A stretch of 33,752 bases of DNA from CAZUDI01 sp964618975 (lineage in GTDB: Bacteria > Desulfobacterota > Desulfomonilia > UBA1062): contig CAZUDI010000043.1 in NCBI GenBank assembly GCA_964618975.1, forward strand, positions 1 to 33,752, given 5' to 3'. The notes below the pieces were generated by a model. It did no database searches. It saw only the letters and a program-made list of their open reading frames with translations, and was not told where the DNA came from. Made by a program: the position numbers and the translations under genes. This document shows, piece by piece, positions 6,650-14,346 of the stretch (positions are counted from its first letter, which is position 1; each line of letters begins with the position of its first letter).

Positions 6650-8485
6650 TCAAAAAAACTCCACGTTTTCCCCCAGATCGTCGGTGGAAATGGCCTCAGG
6701 TTGGATCTCATTTTCCGGGCATGCCTGTTCGGTATGCTTCTGATGGATATGCCGTTCGCTCTGCATGGTATAGAGCCGGTCCAGATCGGCGAGAAACTCC
6801 GTCGTGGCGGGAGGGGCATCGATTAAATCAACCGCAGAGGCATCGTCATGGATCCCTTCCATCAAGGCCATGACATTCTGCAAGACGGCCTGCATTTCAC
6901 TGTGTACCGTTATATGCGTGATACCCGCTTCGATATCCTGGATGAGTGAGTTCCCCTGGGAGCACAGTTCGTCGATGAGCCCCTGCACCGTATCATTCAC
7001 CTGCGCTAGCGAGGTCTTGAGGTCCGCCATGTTCGTCATCAGGATGTGAGCCGATTCACGCTTGTGATCCTCGACCTGGCCCAGATCGCCTTCAAAAACC
7101 TGCGAGATCTCCCTCAGTTCGGCCAGTACCTCCGAAAGGTTTTGAGTGTCCCGGCGTGCCGCATGCGAGAGGGCGTAGATGTTGCTCGATATGGCATCCA
7201 GCGCGGCCCCCTCCCTGCCGAGGTGGGTGGCCTTGATCCTGGCATTGAGCGCGATGAGCTGGAGGTGCAGTCCCAGTTCCTCGATCTCGCGGACGAAACC
7301 GGTCATCAGGGAGATTTGCTCGCAGGTTGATCGTACCGTCTCCAGCAGGCCGGCTTCCTCGGTCGTGGTAGCGTCCAGACCGTCCATCACGGCTTCGATG
7401 CCCCCGGACACCCTGTCCATGAACATTACACCCGTGGTATCCTCCGCCAAGGTCGTTTCCCTGGTTGCATGCACGATCTGGCCCACGTCGTGCGAGATCT
7501 CGGCCAGACCTGACTTGACCTGCTCCATGGCCGCCATGAGTTCGGCCTGGGTTTGTCCGAGCTGTGCTGACTGCAGGGCGCACATGTTCCGCATCAGCAC
7601 CACCCTGTCTGAATAAGTACACTGGGGGGAATCGATATGCCCGCACAGGGTATTGATGGCCTGCACGACATGCTCTATCTGCTGGCGTGAGATGTCATGG
7701 AATTGCAGGGACTCGACAACTCTATAGGTTGAGTCCGCAATACGGTTGGTCATGCATGCGATCCGTTCGGCGGCCGTCACAGCCGCGGCATAGCGCCCGG
7801 ACAGGGTCCGGTGGTGGGTAAGGGTCTCTTCCAGCATGGTACCGGCATATGCTCCTCTGGTTTCTTCAAAGGCTTGAATCCCTTTGATGGCCGCATCGAT
7901 GGAGGTGAGAACTGTTCCGGCACGGGTGTCTATGTCCTGTGACTTGACCTTGATCAGTTCCGTGAGCCGCTTCACGTCACCGGTAAGGCTGGCGAATCCG
8001 GTGTTGGTGCTGATTAGATGGGCATTCTCCACCCGGATGAGAAAACCCAGCATGTTCAAATTGAGCACCAGCCCCGTGAACGCCTCCCGGGTCGCCTTCA
8101 CCCTGCCCAGGATTGTGTGGTAATGGTTCAGACCCCCGCTGATTTTCTTGAGCTGCTCCCTGGAATCCCCGAGCATGGTGTGCAGGTCTTCCAGCAAATG
8201 GGACAGTCCTTGTGTGATCCCGGTAAATCCTTCCCCGGTCATGAGCTGGACGACAGAACGGGAGGTTGTGTACATGTTAGCGGCGCGCTTGTGAAAATCC
8301 ATGAGCAAAGAGGCGATATCGATAAACCCCTTTTCTGAAGAAGCGTTGATCTCCTCTAGGGCATGCCTGGCCGTTTCGAGGTCCTTGTGCCAGCGTTTTA
8401 GAACAGCATGATCCGGTGCCCCTTGCATGAGGGACGGGGGGATGCTGGTGGCGATCTTTCTGAAAGGCCGGATCATGTTACTCAC
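6650..8485 (-). CDS. Soluble MCP-like coiled-coil protein with a CheZ-like DxxxQ motif
   Basis: 611 residues, almost all helical, with no membrane segment. The region 408-445 (IALNARIKATHLGREGAA) is a degenerate version of the MCP signalling tip (compare LALNAAIEAARAGEHGKG in the MCPs of this locus). At 260-271 it reads LQFHDISRQQIE; Asp264 and Gln268 give the DxxxQ pattern used by the CheZ phosphatase. The last residues DDLGENVEFF recall the acidic/aromatic CheY-binding tail of CheZ. From this I infer a CheY-P phosphatase or adaptor rather than a classic receptor; it is not proven. Start GTG at 8485 overlaps the stop of the cheR/cheB remnant by the GTGA arrangement; an ATG at 8476 is an alternative. 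Stop precedes the STAS gene by 43 bp. Confidence 0.8.
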   Translation of the reverse strand: MSNMIRPFRKIATSIPPSLMQGAPDHAVLKRWHKDLETARHALEEINASSEKGFIDIASLLMDFHKRAANMYTTSRSVVQLMTGEGFTGITQGLSHLLEDLHTMLGDSREQLKKISGGLNHYHTILGRVKATREAFTGLVLNLNMLGFLIRVENAHLISTNTGFASLTGDVKRLTELIKVKSQDIDTRAGTVLTSIDAAIKGIQAFEETRGAYAGTMLEETLTHHRTLSGRYAAAVTAAERIACMTNRIADSTYRVVESLQFHDISRQQIEHVVQAINTLCGHIDSPQCTYSDRVVLMRNMCALQSAQLGQTQAELMAAMEQVKSGLAEISHDVGQIVHATRETTLAEDTTGVMFMDRVSGGIEAVMDGLDATTTEEAGLLETVRSTCEQISLMTGFVREIEELGLHLQLIALNARIKATHLGREGAALDAISSNIYALSHAARRDTQNLSEVLAELREISQVFEGDLGQVEDHKRESAHILMTNMADLKTSLAQVNDTVQGLIDELCSQGNSLIQDIEAGITHITVHSEMQAVLQNVMALMEGIHDDASAVDLIDAPPATTEFLADLDRLYTMQSERHIHQKHTEQACPENEIQPEAISTDDLGENVEFF

Positions 8486-9074
8486 CGATGCCCGGATGCG
8501 TCCTGGATGGCCCGCAGCACCTCTTGGGCAATCTTTCCGAGCGGGACGGCCTTGTCGATGCCTCCGAGTTTGATGGCCATATGAGGCATGCCAAAAACAA
8601 CGCTTGATGCCTCGTCCCGGGCGATGGTCAATGCCCCGGTATCCCTCATCTCCTATATACCTCTGGCGCCGCGCCCATGCCGGTCATGATGACACCGATG
8701 GCGTTTTTGCCTGCATACCTGGTTGTGGACCGGAACAGGACATCGACCGGGGACCGGCGCCGGGAAACCAGCGGGCCCTTCTTGACCTCCACACAGTACC
8801 GGGCAGTACTGCGTTTGAGGAACAGGTGCCGGTTGCCGGGAGCGATGAGGGCCCGCCCCGGGAGCACGGTGTCATTGTTTACCACCCCCTCACCGCTGAA
8901 CAGGAAATTGCAGAAATCATGGGAGAAGGACAGATTGACAATCCGGAGCCTTCGGGCGGGCCTGGTCTCCCGCATGGTCTTTGGGGCGGGCGGCATCCTG
9001 ATCTCTTCCAGGATGAACTTGCTCATGCGCTGGAACAGTACGTTCAACATCGTGGCCCGGGCCTGAGCTTCCAT
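8482..9074 (-). pseudogene. Chimeric CheR N-terminus / CheB C-terminus remnant
   Basis: The frame from ATG 9074 (ribosome site AAGGAG, 8-nt spacing) first resembles the N-terminal domain of the CheR methyltransferase: FQRMSKFILEE, MPPAPKTMRE, then SFSHDFCNFLFSGEG. At about residue 67 it switches to the middle of the CheB methylesterase catalytic domain: LPGRALIAPGNRHLFLKRS, VDVLFRST.RYAGKNAIGVIMTGMG. The SAM-binding half of CheR and the receiver plus first half of CheB are missing, as by one internal deletion that fused neighbouring genes. After TGMG about 4 bases are lost, which removes the CheB Asp and leads to a stop at 8646-8648. The true C-terminus (DTGALTIARDEASSVVFGMP ...) continues in another frame behind a TAG at 8653-8655 to a stop at 8482-8484. 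All three CheB catalytic residues (Ser, His, Asp) are absent. Confidence 0.85.
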
Positions 9075-9091
9075 CGCCGACGTCTCCTTGA

Positions 9092-9598
9092 TTACAGTCC
9101 GGCTTCCGCCAGGGAAGCCTCCGGCTGCAGAACCAGGTTCAGTTCATTGTCCGAGAAGACGCGATCTATGTCCAGGATCATGATGAATTCTTCGTTGCGC
9201 CGGCCCATACCCTTGAGATACTCTATGTTCATATTGGCACCGATCCTGGGTGCGGGTTCGATCTGCTCGGGATCCAGCTCCATGACCTCGTGCACTGCGT
9301 CCGCCAGTACCCCCAGCACGGCCTGGCCGGAATCGAGTTCCACATCGCCGATAATGATGCGGGTGTTCACTGTGCGCTCGGTATCCTTGATCCGGAACTT
9401 GCGGTTCAGATCCACCACCGGCACCACCGAACCCCTCAGATTGATGACCCCTTTCATATAATCGGGCGTCTGTGGTACCTGTGTAATGCGTGTCATGTCC
9501 AGCACCTCACGCACTTTGGATATGTCCAGGGCAAACTCCTCCTCATCCAGTTTAAAGGACAGGTACTGGCGGGTTTCTTGTATTCTTTCCAAAGTCAT
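9092..9598 (-). CDS. cheW: CheW coupling protein
   Basis: A 168-residue single CheW domain that bridges MCP receptors and CheA. It has the hallmark segments FALDISKVREVL, the loop MKGVINLRGSVVPVVDL and the late strand EFIMILDIDRVF. A 20-residue tail follows the domain. ATG has a good ribosome site (GGAGGTAAG) 6 nt upstream. It lies 31 bp after the stop of the first MCP gene and 17 bp before the cheR/cheB remnant, inside the leftward operon. Confidence 0.95.
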   Translation of the reverse strand: MTLERIQETRQYLSFKLDEEEFALDISKVREVLDMTRITQVPQTPDYMKGVINLRGSVVPVVDLNRKFRIKDTERTVNTRIIIGDVELDSGQAVLGVLADAVHEVMELDPEQIEPAPRIGANMNIEYLKGMGRRNEEFIMILDIDRVFSDNELNLVLQPEASLAEAGL

Positions 9599-9629
9599 AG
9601 CTTACCTCCATACATATAATGCTGCTCTT

Positions 9630-11636
9630 TTAGCCGCCGTATCGGGAACACCCGTATGCATTTCGATTAGGGGCATGTGCCAGCCCTTGTTCCGTTGTCT
9701 TCGTAATCAGGGGCGGTTCCGGCGTTCGCTGCGTTTCCCTCACCCCGGTCGCTGCGCGGGTCTTCAATGCGCCGGATGTTCTTTCGGTGTTTTCTGTCAC
9801 GTGGTTGTCGAGCTTGAAAAACGCGATCGTATCCTGCAACTGAGCGGCCTGAGACGAAAGCTCCTCGGCCGTGGACGACATCTCTTCCGCGGCCGAGGCG
9901 TTCTGCTGCACCACCTGGTTCAGTTGCTGGATCGCCAAATTGATCTGGTCCGCCCCCGTGTTCTGCTCGACGCTGGCCGCCGTGATCTCCTGCACCAGCT
10001 GTGCGGTCTTGCCGATATCCGGCACGATCAGGCCCAGCAGTTTGCCGGCCTGCTCGGCCACCTCTACGCTTGAGATCGAGAGCTTGCTGATCTCGCCCGC
10101 CGCCTCGGCCGAGCGCTCCGCCAGACGCCTCACGGCCGCCGCCACGACCGCAAAACCCTTGCCGTGCTCTCCGGCGCGGGCCGCCTCGATGGCCGCATTG
10201 AGCGCCAGGAGGTCCGTCTGGCGAGCGATCTCCTCCACGATGGCGATCTTTTCCGCGATGGTCTTCATGGCCGTCATGGTCTCTTCCACGGCGCGTCCAC
10301 CCTCACGGGCGTCCTCGGCCGACTTCACCGCGATCTTCTCGGTCTGATTCGCGTTGTCCGCGTTCTGCCGGATGTTGGAGGCCATCTGCTCCATCGAAGA
10401 AGACGCCTCCTCGGCGGCCGCGGCCTGCTCGCTGGCCCCCTGCGACATCTCCTCCGAGGTCGAACTCATCTGCGCACTCCCCGCCGCCACCTGCGCCGAC
10501 GCTAGCTGAACATCCACGACGGTATCCCGCAATCTTACGATCATAACGCGCAGGGCATCCGCTAGTTGGCCGATCTCATCCTTCTGCCGTATATCGATCT
10601 GCGGGGTGAGATCGCCTTCGGAAACCCGTTCTGCCAGTTCTACGGCCTGGCCGATGGGCCGGGTGATGCTCCTGGCGAACAGGTAGCATAGTACAAAGGC
10701 CAAGCTCAGGGTGAAGACACATATAATCAAGGCCAATTTGAGCATATCGGTCACGTTTTTCAGCAACTCCGCGCGCGAGATACACAGAGCCACACTCCAT
10801 CCGACGGAGTCGACCGGCGCGAAGCCGCACACCTTTCTGACACCCTCGAAGGAATACGCTTCTAGGCCCTTTTCCCCGGCCGCGGTGCGTCGAGCTATGT
10901 TCTCCATGCCCGACAGGGTCCCGATTTTGAGCGACAGGATATTTTTGGCTTCAGGGTGGGCGATAAAGAATCCCGCCTTGTCGACCATGAAGGCATATCC
11001 GGTCGCTCCTTTCCTGGTATTGACGATGATGTCATTGAGATACTGGGTGGAAAGGACATTGACCAGCACACCCGCAACCTTGCCCCCGGCCGTGCGTACG
11101 GGCGCGGCGACAGGTACGAAGGGTTCCCGGGTGGCCTTGTTCAACGCCACCTCGCCGATATTCGCCCGCCCGGCCATGGCGTCCTTGAAGTACTGTCTAT
11201 CCGCCAGGGATGAGACTTTGAGAAACTGCTTGTCCGATGCCGCGATCGGGGTCCCGTCTGCGGCGATGAGGCACAGGACCTGGGCGTTTTTGATGAGATC
11301 CTTGTTCTGCGCCGCCATTTTCAACTTGTTGTTCACGGCCCCGATCTCGGCCGATGATCGGGGCCTGCCGATAGTCTCGATCGTGGTGAGAGCCCTGGCC
11401 AGCTCATGCCATCCGGCGATATCGATCACCAGACGGAGCTCGCCGTCCAGGCTGGCATAAACAAGCTTGGCCAGGGCTTCCGAGGTGCACTGCATGTCAG
11501 CGTACATCATGGCGGTGGTGTCCTTCGTGGTCTTGTACAGGCAGATGCTGCCGACAATCCCGATGGGGATCACGGTGAGCAGGGTCCCCACGATAATGAG
11601 CTTCCAGCCCATCTTGATATCATTAAACTTCAGCAT
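9630..11636 (-). CDS. Methyl-accepting chemotaxis protein with dCache-type sensor
   Basis: Membrane receptor of about 668 residues. Order: short cytoplasmic start, TM1 (about 13-32), a large periplasmic sensor of the double-Cache type (for example LIAADGTPIAASD and TGYAFMVDKAGFFIAHPEAK, the latter typical of the membrane-proximal Cache module), TM2 (about 302-323), HAMP (SITRPIGQAVELAERVSEGDL), and a signalling hairpin with tip LALNAAIEAARAGEHGKGFAVVA. No CheR/CheB-tethering pentapeptide at the C-terminus. I prefer ATG 11636 behind GGGAGG; GTG at 11639 is the alternative. The signalling half is identical in DNA to the neighbouring MCP gene (842 bp), while the sensor half is unrelated, so a paralogue pair has exchanged or copied modules. 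Confidence 0.93.
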   Translation of the reverse strand: MLKFNDIKMGWKLIIVGTLLTVIPIGIVGSICLYKTTKDTTAMMYADMQCTSEALAKLVYASLDGELRLVIDIAGWHELARALTTIETIGRPRSSAEIGAVNNKLKMAAQNKDLIKNAQVLCLIAADGTPIAASDKQFLKVSSLADRQYFKDAMAGRANIGEVALNKATREPFVPVAAPVRTAGGKVAGVLVNVLSTQYLNDIIVNTRKGATGYAFMVDKAGFFIAHPEAKNILSLKIGTLSGMENIARRTAAGEKGLEAYSFEGVRKVCGFAPVDSVGWSVALCISRAELLKNVTDMLKLALIICVFTLSLAFVLCYLFARSITRPIGQAVELAERVSEGDLTPQIDIRQKDEIGQLADALRVMIVRLRDTVVDVQLASAQVAAGSAQMSSTSEEMSQGASEQAAAAEEASSSMEQMASNIRQNADNANQTEKIAVKSAEDAREGGRAVEETMTAMKTIAEKIAIVEEIARQTDLLALNAAIEAARAGEHGKGFAVVAAAVRRLAERSAEAAGEISKLSISSVEVAEQAGKLLGLIVPDIGKTAQLVQEITAASVEQNTGADQINLAIQQLNQVVQQNASAAEEMSSTAEELSSQAAQLQDTIAFFKLDNHVTENTERTSGALKTRAATGVRETQRTPEPPLITKTTEQGLAHAPNRNAYGCSRYGG
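9679..10520 (-). repeat. 842-bp direct repeat, copy A (MCP signalling domain)
   Basis: By eye identical to 11797-12638 (constant offset of 2118 bp). It covers the region from just after HAMP (VVDVQLASAQ) to about 15 residues before the end (TEQGLA). Identity stops abruptly on both sides. Confidence 0.93.
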
Positions 11637-11714
11637 CACTCCTCCCGTGTGCAGGGTGTATCATTTGTCCCATAGCGAGGCCCATACCAGGGCATCGTGC
11701 GGGCCGTCCGGGCC

Positions 11715-13724
11715 TCAGTAGCGTTCGAACTCATGATCAGTTGCGTCGGAGGGTGCGTCGTCATCCCTCAGGTCGATGAGCACGCCTGTTTGTCGCGCCA
11801 GCCCTTGTTCCGTTGTCTTCGTAATCAGGGGCGGTTCCGGCGTTCGCTGCGTTTCCCTCACCCCGGTCGCTGCGCGGGTCTTCAATGCGCCGGATGTTCT
11901 TTCGGTGTTTTCTGTCACGTGGTTGTCGAGCTTGAAAAACGCGATCGTATCCTGCAACTGAGCGGCCTGAGACGAAAGCTCCTCGGCCGTGGACGACATC
12001 TCTTCCGCGGCCGAGGCGTTCTGCTGCACCACCTGGTTCAGTTGCTGGATCGCCAAATTGATCTGGTCCGCCCCCGTGTTCTGCTCGACGCTGGCCGCCG
12101 TGATCTCCTGCACCAGCTGTGCGGTCTTGCCGATATCCGGCACGATCAGGCCCAGCAGTTTGCCGGCCTGCTCGGCCACCTCTACGCTTGAGATCGAGAG
12201 CTTGCTGATCTCGCCCGCCGCCTCGGCCGAGCGCTCCGCCAGACGCCTCACGGCCGCCGCCACGACCGCAAAACCCTTGCCGTGCTCTCCGGCGCGGGCC
12301 GCCTCGATGGCCGCATTGAGCGCCAGGAGGTCCGTCTGGCGAGCGATCTCCTCCACGATGGCGATCTTTTCCGCGATGGTCTTCATGGCCGTCATGGTCT
12401 CTTCCACGGCGCGTCCACCCTCACGGGCGTCCTCGGCCGACTTCACCGCGATCTTCTCGGTCTGATTCGCGTTGTCCGCGTTCTGCCGGATGTTGGAGGC
12501 CATCTGCTCCATCGAAGAAGACGCCTCCTCGGCGGCCGCGGCCTGCTCGCTGGCCCCCTGCGACATCTCCTCCGAGGTCGAACTCATCTGCGCACTCCCC
12601 GCCGCCACCTGCGCCGACGCTAGCTGAACATCCACGACCACCTCACTCAGGCGTTCGATCATGGTTTGCATGCCGGTCATGAGCTGGCCGACCTCGTCGT
12701 TGTAGGTGGATTCGACCCGCATCGTCAGGTTTCCCTGGGCGATATGGTTGAGGATTTCTCCGGCCCGGGTCAGCGGAGACAGCCGTTTGTGCATGAAGCC
12801 GAAGACCGCCAGGATCGTTAGGATGGTGCCGATAGCGCCCACAATGGCGAGGTTCCTGGCCAGGACCAGTGAAATGTCCCTGACGTCCGAGACGAACATG
12901 GTGGCGCCTACCATGGTCCGGTACGTATCGTCTTTCACGAAGGTCAGATATTTATCCTTGCCCTCGAAGGCATATTGGATGAGGGAACCGCTCGGCTTGG
13001 AGAGCATCTCCCGGCCCCAGTCGTATTGGTTGAGATCCATCTTCAGGATCAGCTCTGGATTGGGGTGGCCGAAGACGATTCCGGACGTCGTGGTGATGAA
13101 GGGGTATCCGGTCTTGCCGACTTTGATGTTGTTGACGAGCCCGGCGGAGAAGCTGCCCACATCGACGGCCAGCCCGAGGATGCCTTTGAGCGCATCGCCG
13201 TCCATGATCGGCGCGGAGAAGAGCACCACGGGCAGACCCGTTACCGGGGACTTGCTGGGATCACTGATCCACAACTTTCGGGACAGGGCATTCCGGATAT
13301 TATCATCGTAGATACCCCCGGCCCAATGGGTGCCGACGGATTTGCCCCCCTGGCCGTCGGCCACGATGACCGAATCCGTTTCGGCGGTGGATATGAAGAT
13401 ATTTTCATAGACGCCCTGCTCGCTAAAGAACGATTGCAAGACTGCCGCCGCCGCGGTGTATTTTCCGCTGCTTGCCGCCTTAATTATGGCCTGGTTGCGG
13501 GCCAGAAAGAGGGCGTTCTTTTCCTGCTGCTGATAAAAGCGTTCCATCTGCCCCGCGATATCCTTGTTTGCATTCGAGAGTTGCTCGAGGTACACCTTTT
13601 CCAGAGAACCGTTGGATGTTCGGTAGGCGAAAAAGGAGACGACCCCCACCAGAACAACGATCATCGCGGATAGTGCAATGGATAGGACGAGTTTCAGACT
13701 AACGAATTTCTTGCCCCTGTTCAT
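11715..13724 (-). CDS. Methyl-accepting chemotaxis protein, second paralogue
   Basis: 669-residue membrane receptor. Start MNRGKKFVSLKL, TM1 (about 9-32), periplasmic double-Cache-like sensor (ENIFISTAETDSVIVADGQGG, then VGKTGYPFITTTSGIVFGHPNPE), TM2 (about 285-308), HAMP (LTRAGEILNHIAQGNLTMRVE) and a signalling hairpin identical to that of the adjacent MCP. The C-terminal tail (RQTGVLIDLRDDDAPSDATD) is its own. ATG 13724 has a strong ribosome site (AAGGAGGT) lying inside the end of the thioredoxin-like gene, only 2 bp from its stop, so translation is likely coupled. An ORF reading upstream to 14045 is in-frame read-through of other sequence and is not used. Confidence 0.93.
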   Translation of the reverse strand: MNRGKKFVSLKLVLSIALSAMIVVLVGVVSFFAYRTSNGSLEKVYLEQLSNANKDIAGQMERFYQQQEKNALFLARNQAIIKAASSGKYTAAAAVLQSFFSEQGVYENIFISTAETDSVIVADGQGGKSVGTHWAGGIYDDNIRNALSRKLWISDPSKSPVTGLPVVLFSAPIMDGDALKGILGLAVDVGSFSAGLVNNIKVGKTGYPFITTTSGIVFGHPNPELILKMDLNQYDWGREMLSKPSGSLIQYAFEGKDKYLTFVKDDTYRTMVGATMFVSDVRDISLVLARNLAIVGAIGTILTILAVFGFMHKRLSPLTRAGEILNHIAQGNLTMRVESTYNDEVGQLMTGMQTMIERLSEVVVDVQLASAQVAAGSAQMSSTSEEMSQGASEQAAAAEEASSSMEQMASNIRQNADNANQTEKIAVKSAEDAREGGRAVEETMTAMKTIAEKIAIVEEIARQTDLLALNAAIEAARAGEHGKGFAVVAAAVRRLAERSAEAAGEISKLSISSVEVAEQAGKLLGLIVPDIGKTAQLVQEITAASVEQNTGADQINLAIQQLNQVVQQNASAAEEMSSTAEELSSQAAQLQDTIAFFKLDNHVTENTERTSGALKTRAATGVRETQRTPEPPLITKTTEQGLARQTGVLIDLRDDDAPSDATDHEFERY
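11797..12638 (-). repeat. 842-bp direct repeat, copy B (MCP signalling domain)
   Basis: Second copy of the block at 9679-10520. No difference found when the two are read side by side, including silent positions; this points to recent duplication or gene conversion. Confidence 0.93.
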
Positions 13725-13726
13725 GA

Positions 13727-14128
13727 TCAAGACCTCCTTGTTATTGCTCTCTGCGGCATGTTTGCCTGCAGGATCGTAGGTAAAGACTGTTTTTTCCCGG
13801 TAGTGAGCATTTGGGAGATGTGCGCGATCATTTTCCCGGGTGGAAATTTTCCCGGTAAGGTGCCCAGGACAGCTCCTGACTGGGTGAGGATGTATGTGGG
13901 CGTTCCCGCAACACCGAATCGCGTTTTGAAATACGGGTGCATTTCTTCCAGGGCATAGTAGACCTTGATTTCTTCCTGAAAAAACAAGGCCGTTAATTCC
14001 AGGGTCACCAGATTCAGGTGAAAGTTGCCATCCTTCCGGAAACACCCGATGAGCAGCGGTTGCGGATTCGCCATGATGGTGTCCACGGACTCACTGGTTA
14101 TGCGTATGATCAGCTCAGATGCCGTCAT
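13727..14128 (-). CDS. Thioredoxin-fold protein lacking the CxxC motif
   Basis: 133 residues. The C-terminal half, FGVAGTPTYILTQSGAVLGTLPGKFP, matches the thioredoxin family, including the cis-Pro loop (GTP) and the following strand with Gly-Leu-Pro. Where the redox centre should sit (after the strand LLIGCFRKDGNFHL) there is no CxxC, so it is probably a binding or scaffold protein and not an oxidoreductase. ATG 14128 has the site GAGGAG at 6 nt. It is the first gene of the chemosensory operon and ends 2 bp before the start of the MCP gene, which suggests a link to that receptor. No signal peptide, so cytoplasmic. The function is not known. Confidence 0.7.
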   Translation of the reverse strand: MTASELIIRITSESVDTIMANPQPLLIGCFRKDGNFHLNLVTLELTALFFQEEIKVYYALEEMHPYFKTRFGVAGTPTYILTQSGAVLGTLPGKFPPGKMIAHISQMLTTGKKQSLPTILQANMPQRAITRRS

Positions 14129-14181
14129 GCTCGTCTCCTCGAATGTCACCTTAAGATCCACTGATTCATGGGCTGACCTAT

Positions 14182-14197
14182 GTCAAAGAGTATGCCA
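14182..14197 (-). promoter_or_regulatory. Possible sigma-54 (-24/-12) promoter of the chemosensory operon
   Basis: On the - strand: TGGCAT-N5-TTGAC. This fits the sigma-54 consensus TGGCAC-N5-TTGCA except that the -12 GC reads GA, a serious mismatch. Transcription would start about 40 nt before the thioredoxin-like gene. Support comes from the sigma-54 activator gene immediately upstream and the dyads about 140 bp upstream. Confidence 0.35.
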
Positions 14198-14298
14198 TGC
14201 CCCCGGAGAAGGAGACAGATATGAGAATAACGATGGATAATCAAACTATTGGAAGCTTACCGCTTAAATTACCGTTTTGTACTGTGGGCGGAAAATGG

Positions 14299-14312
14299 TG
14301 TAAAGCTATACA
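14299..14312. promoter_or_regulatory. Imperfect dyad, second putative activator site
   Basis: TGTA-N6-TACA within GGTGTAAAGCTATACAA. The GGTGTAA half-site starts 33 bp (about three helical turns) from the same half-site in the perfect dyad at 14330. Confidence 0.35.
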
Positions 14313-14329
14313 ATGCGATTTGACAAACG

Positions 14330-14346
14330 GGTGTAAATATTACACC
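14330..14346. promoter_or_regulatory. Perfect dyad, putative upstream activator site
   Basis: GGTGTAA-ATA-TTACACC is a perfect 7-bp inverted repeat. It overlaps the stop codon of the sigma-54 regulator gene and lies about 140 bp upstream of the possible sigma-54 promoter, the usual position for an enhancer-binding protein site. I infer it binds the Fis-type HTH of that regulator. Confidence 0.5.
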
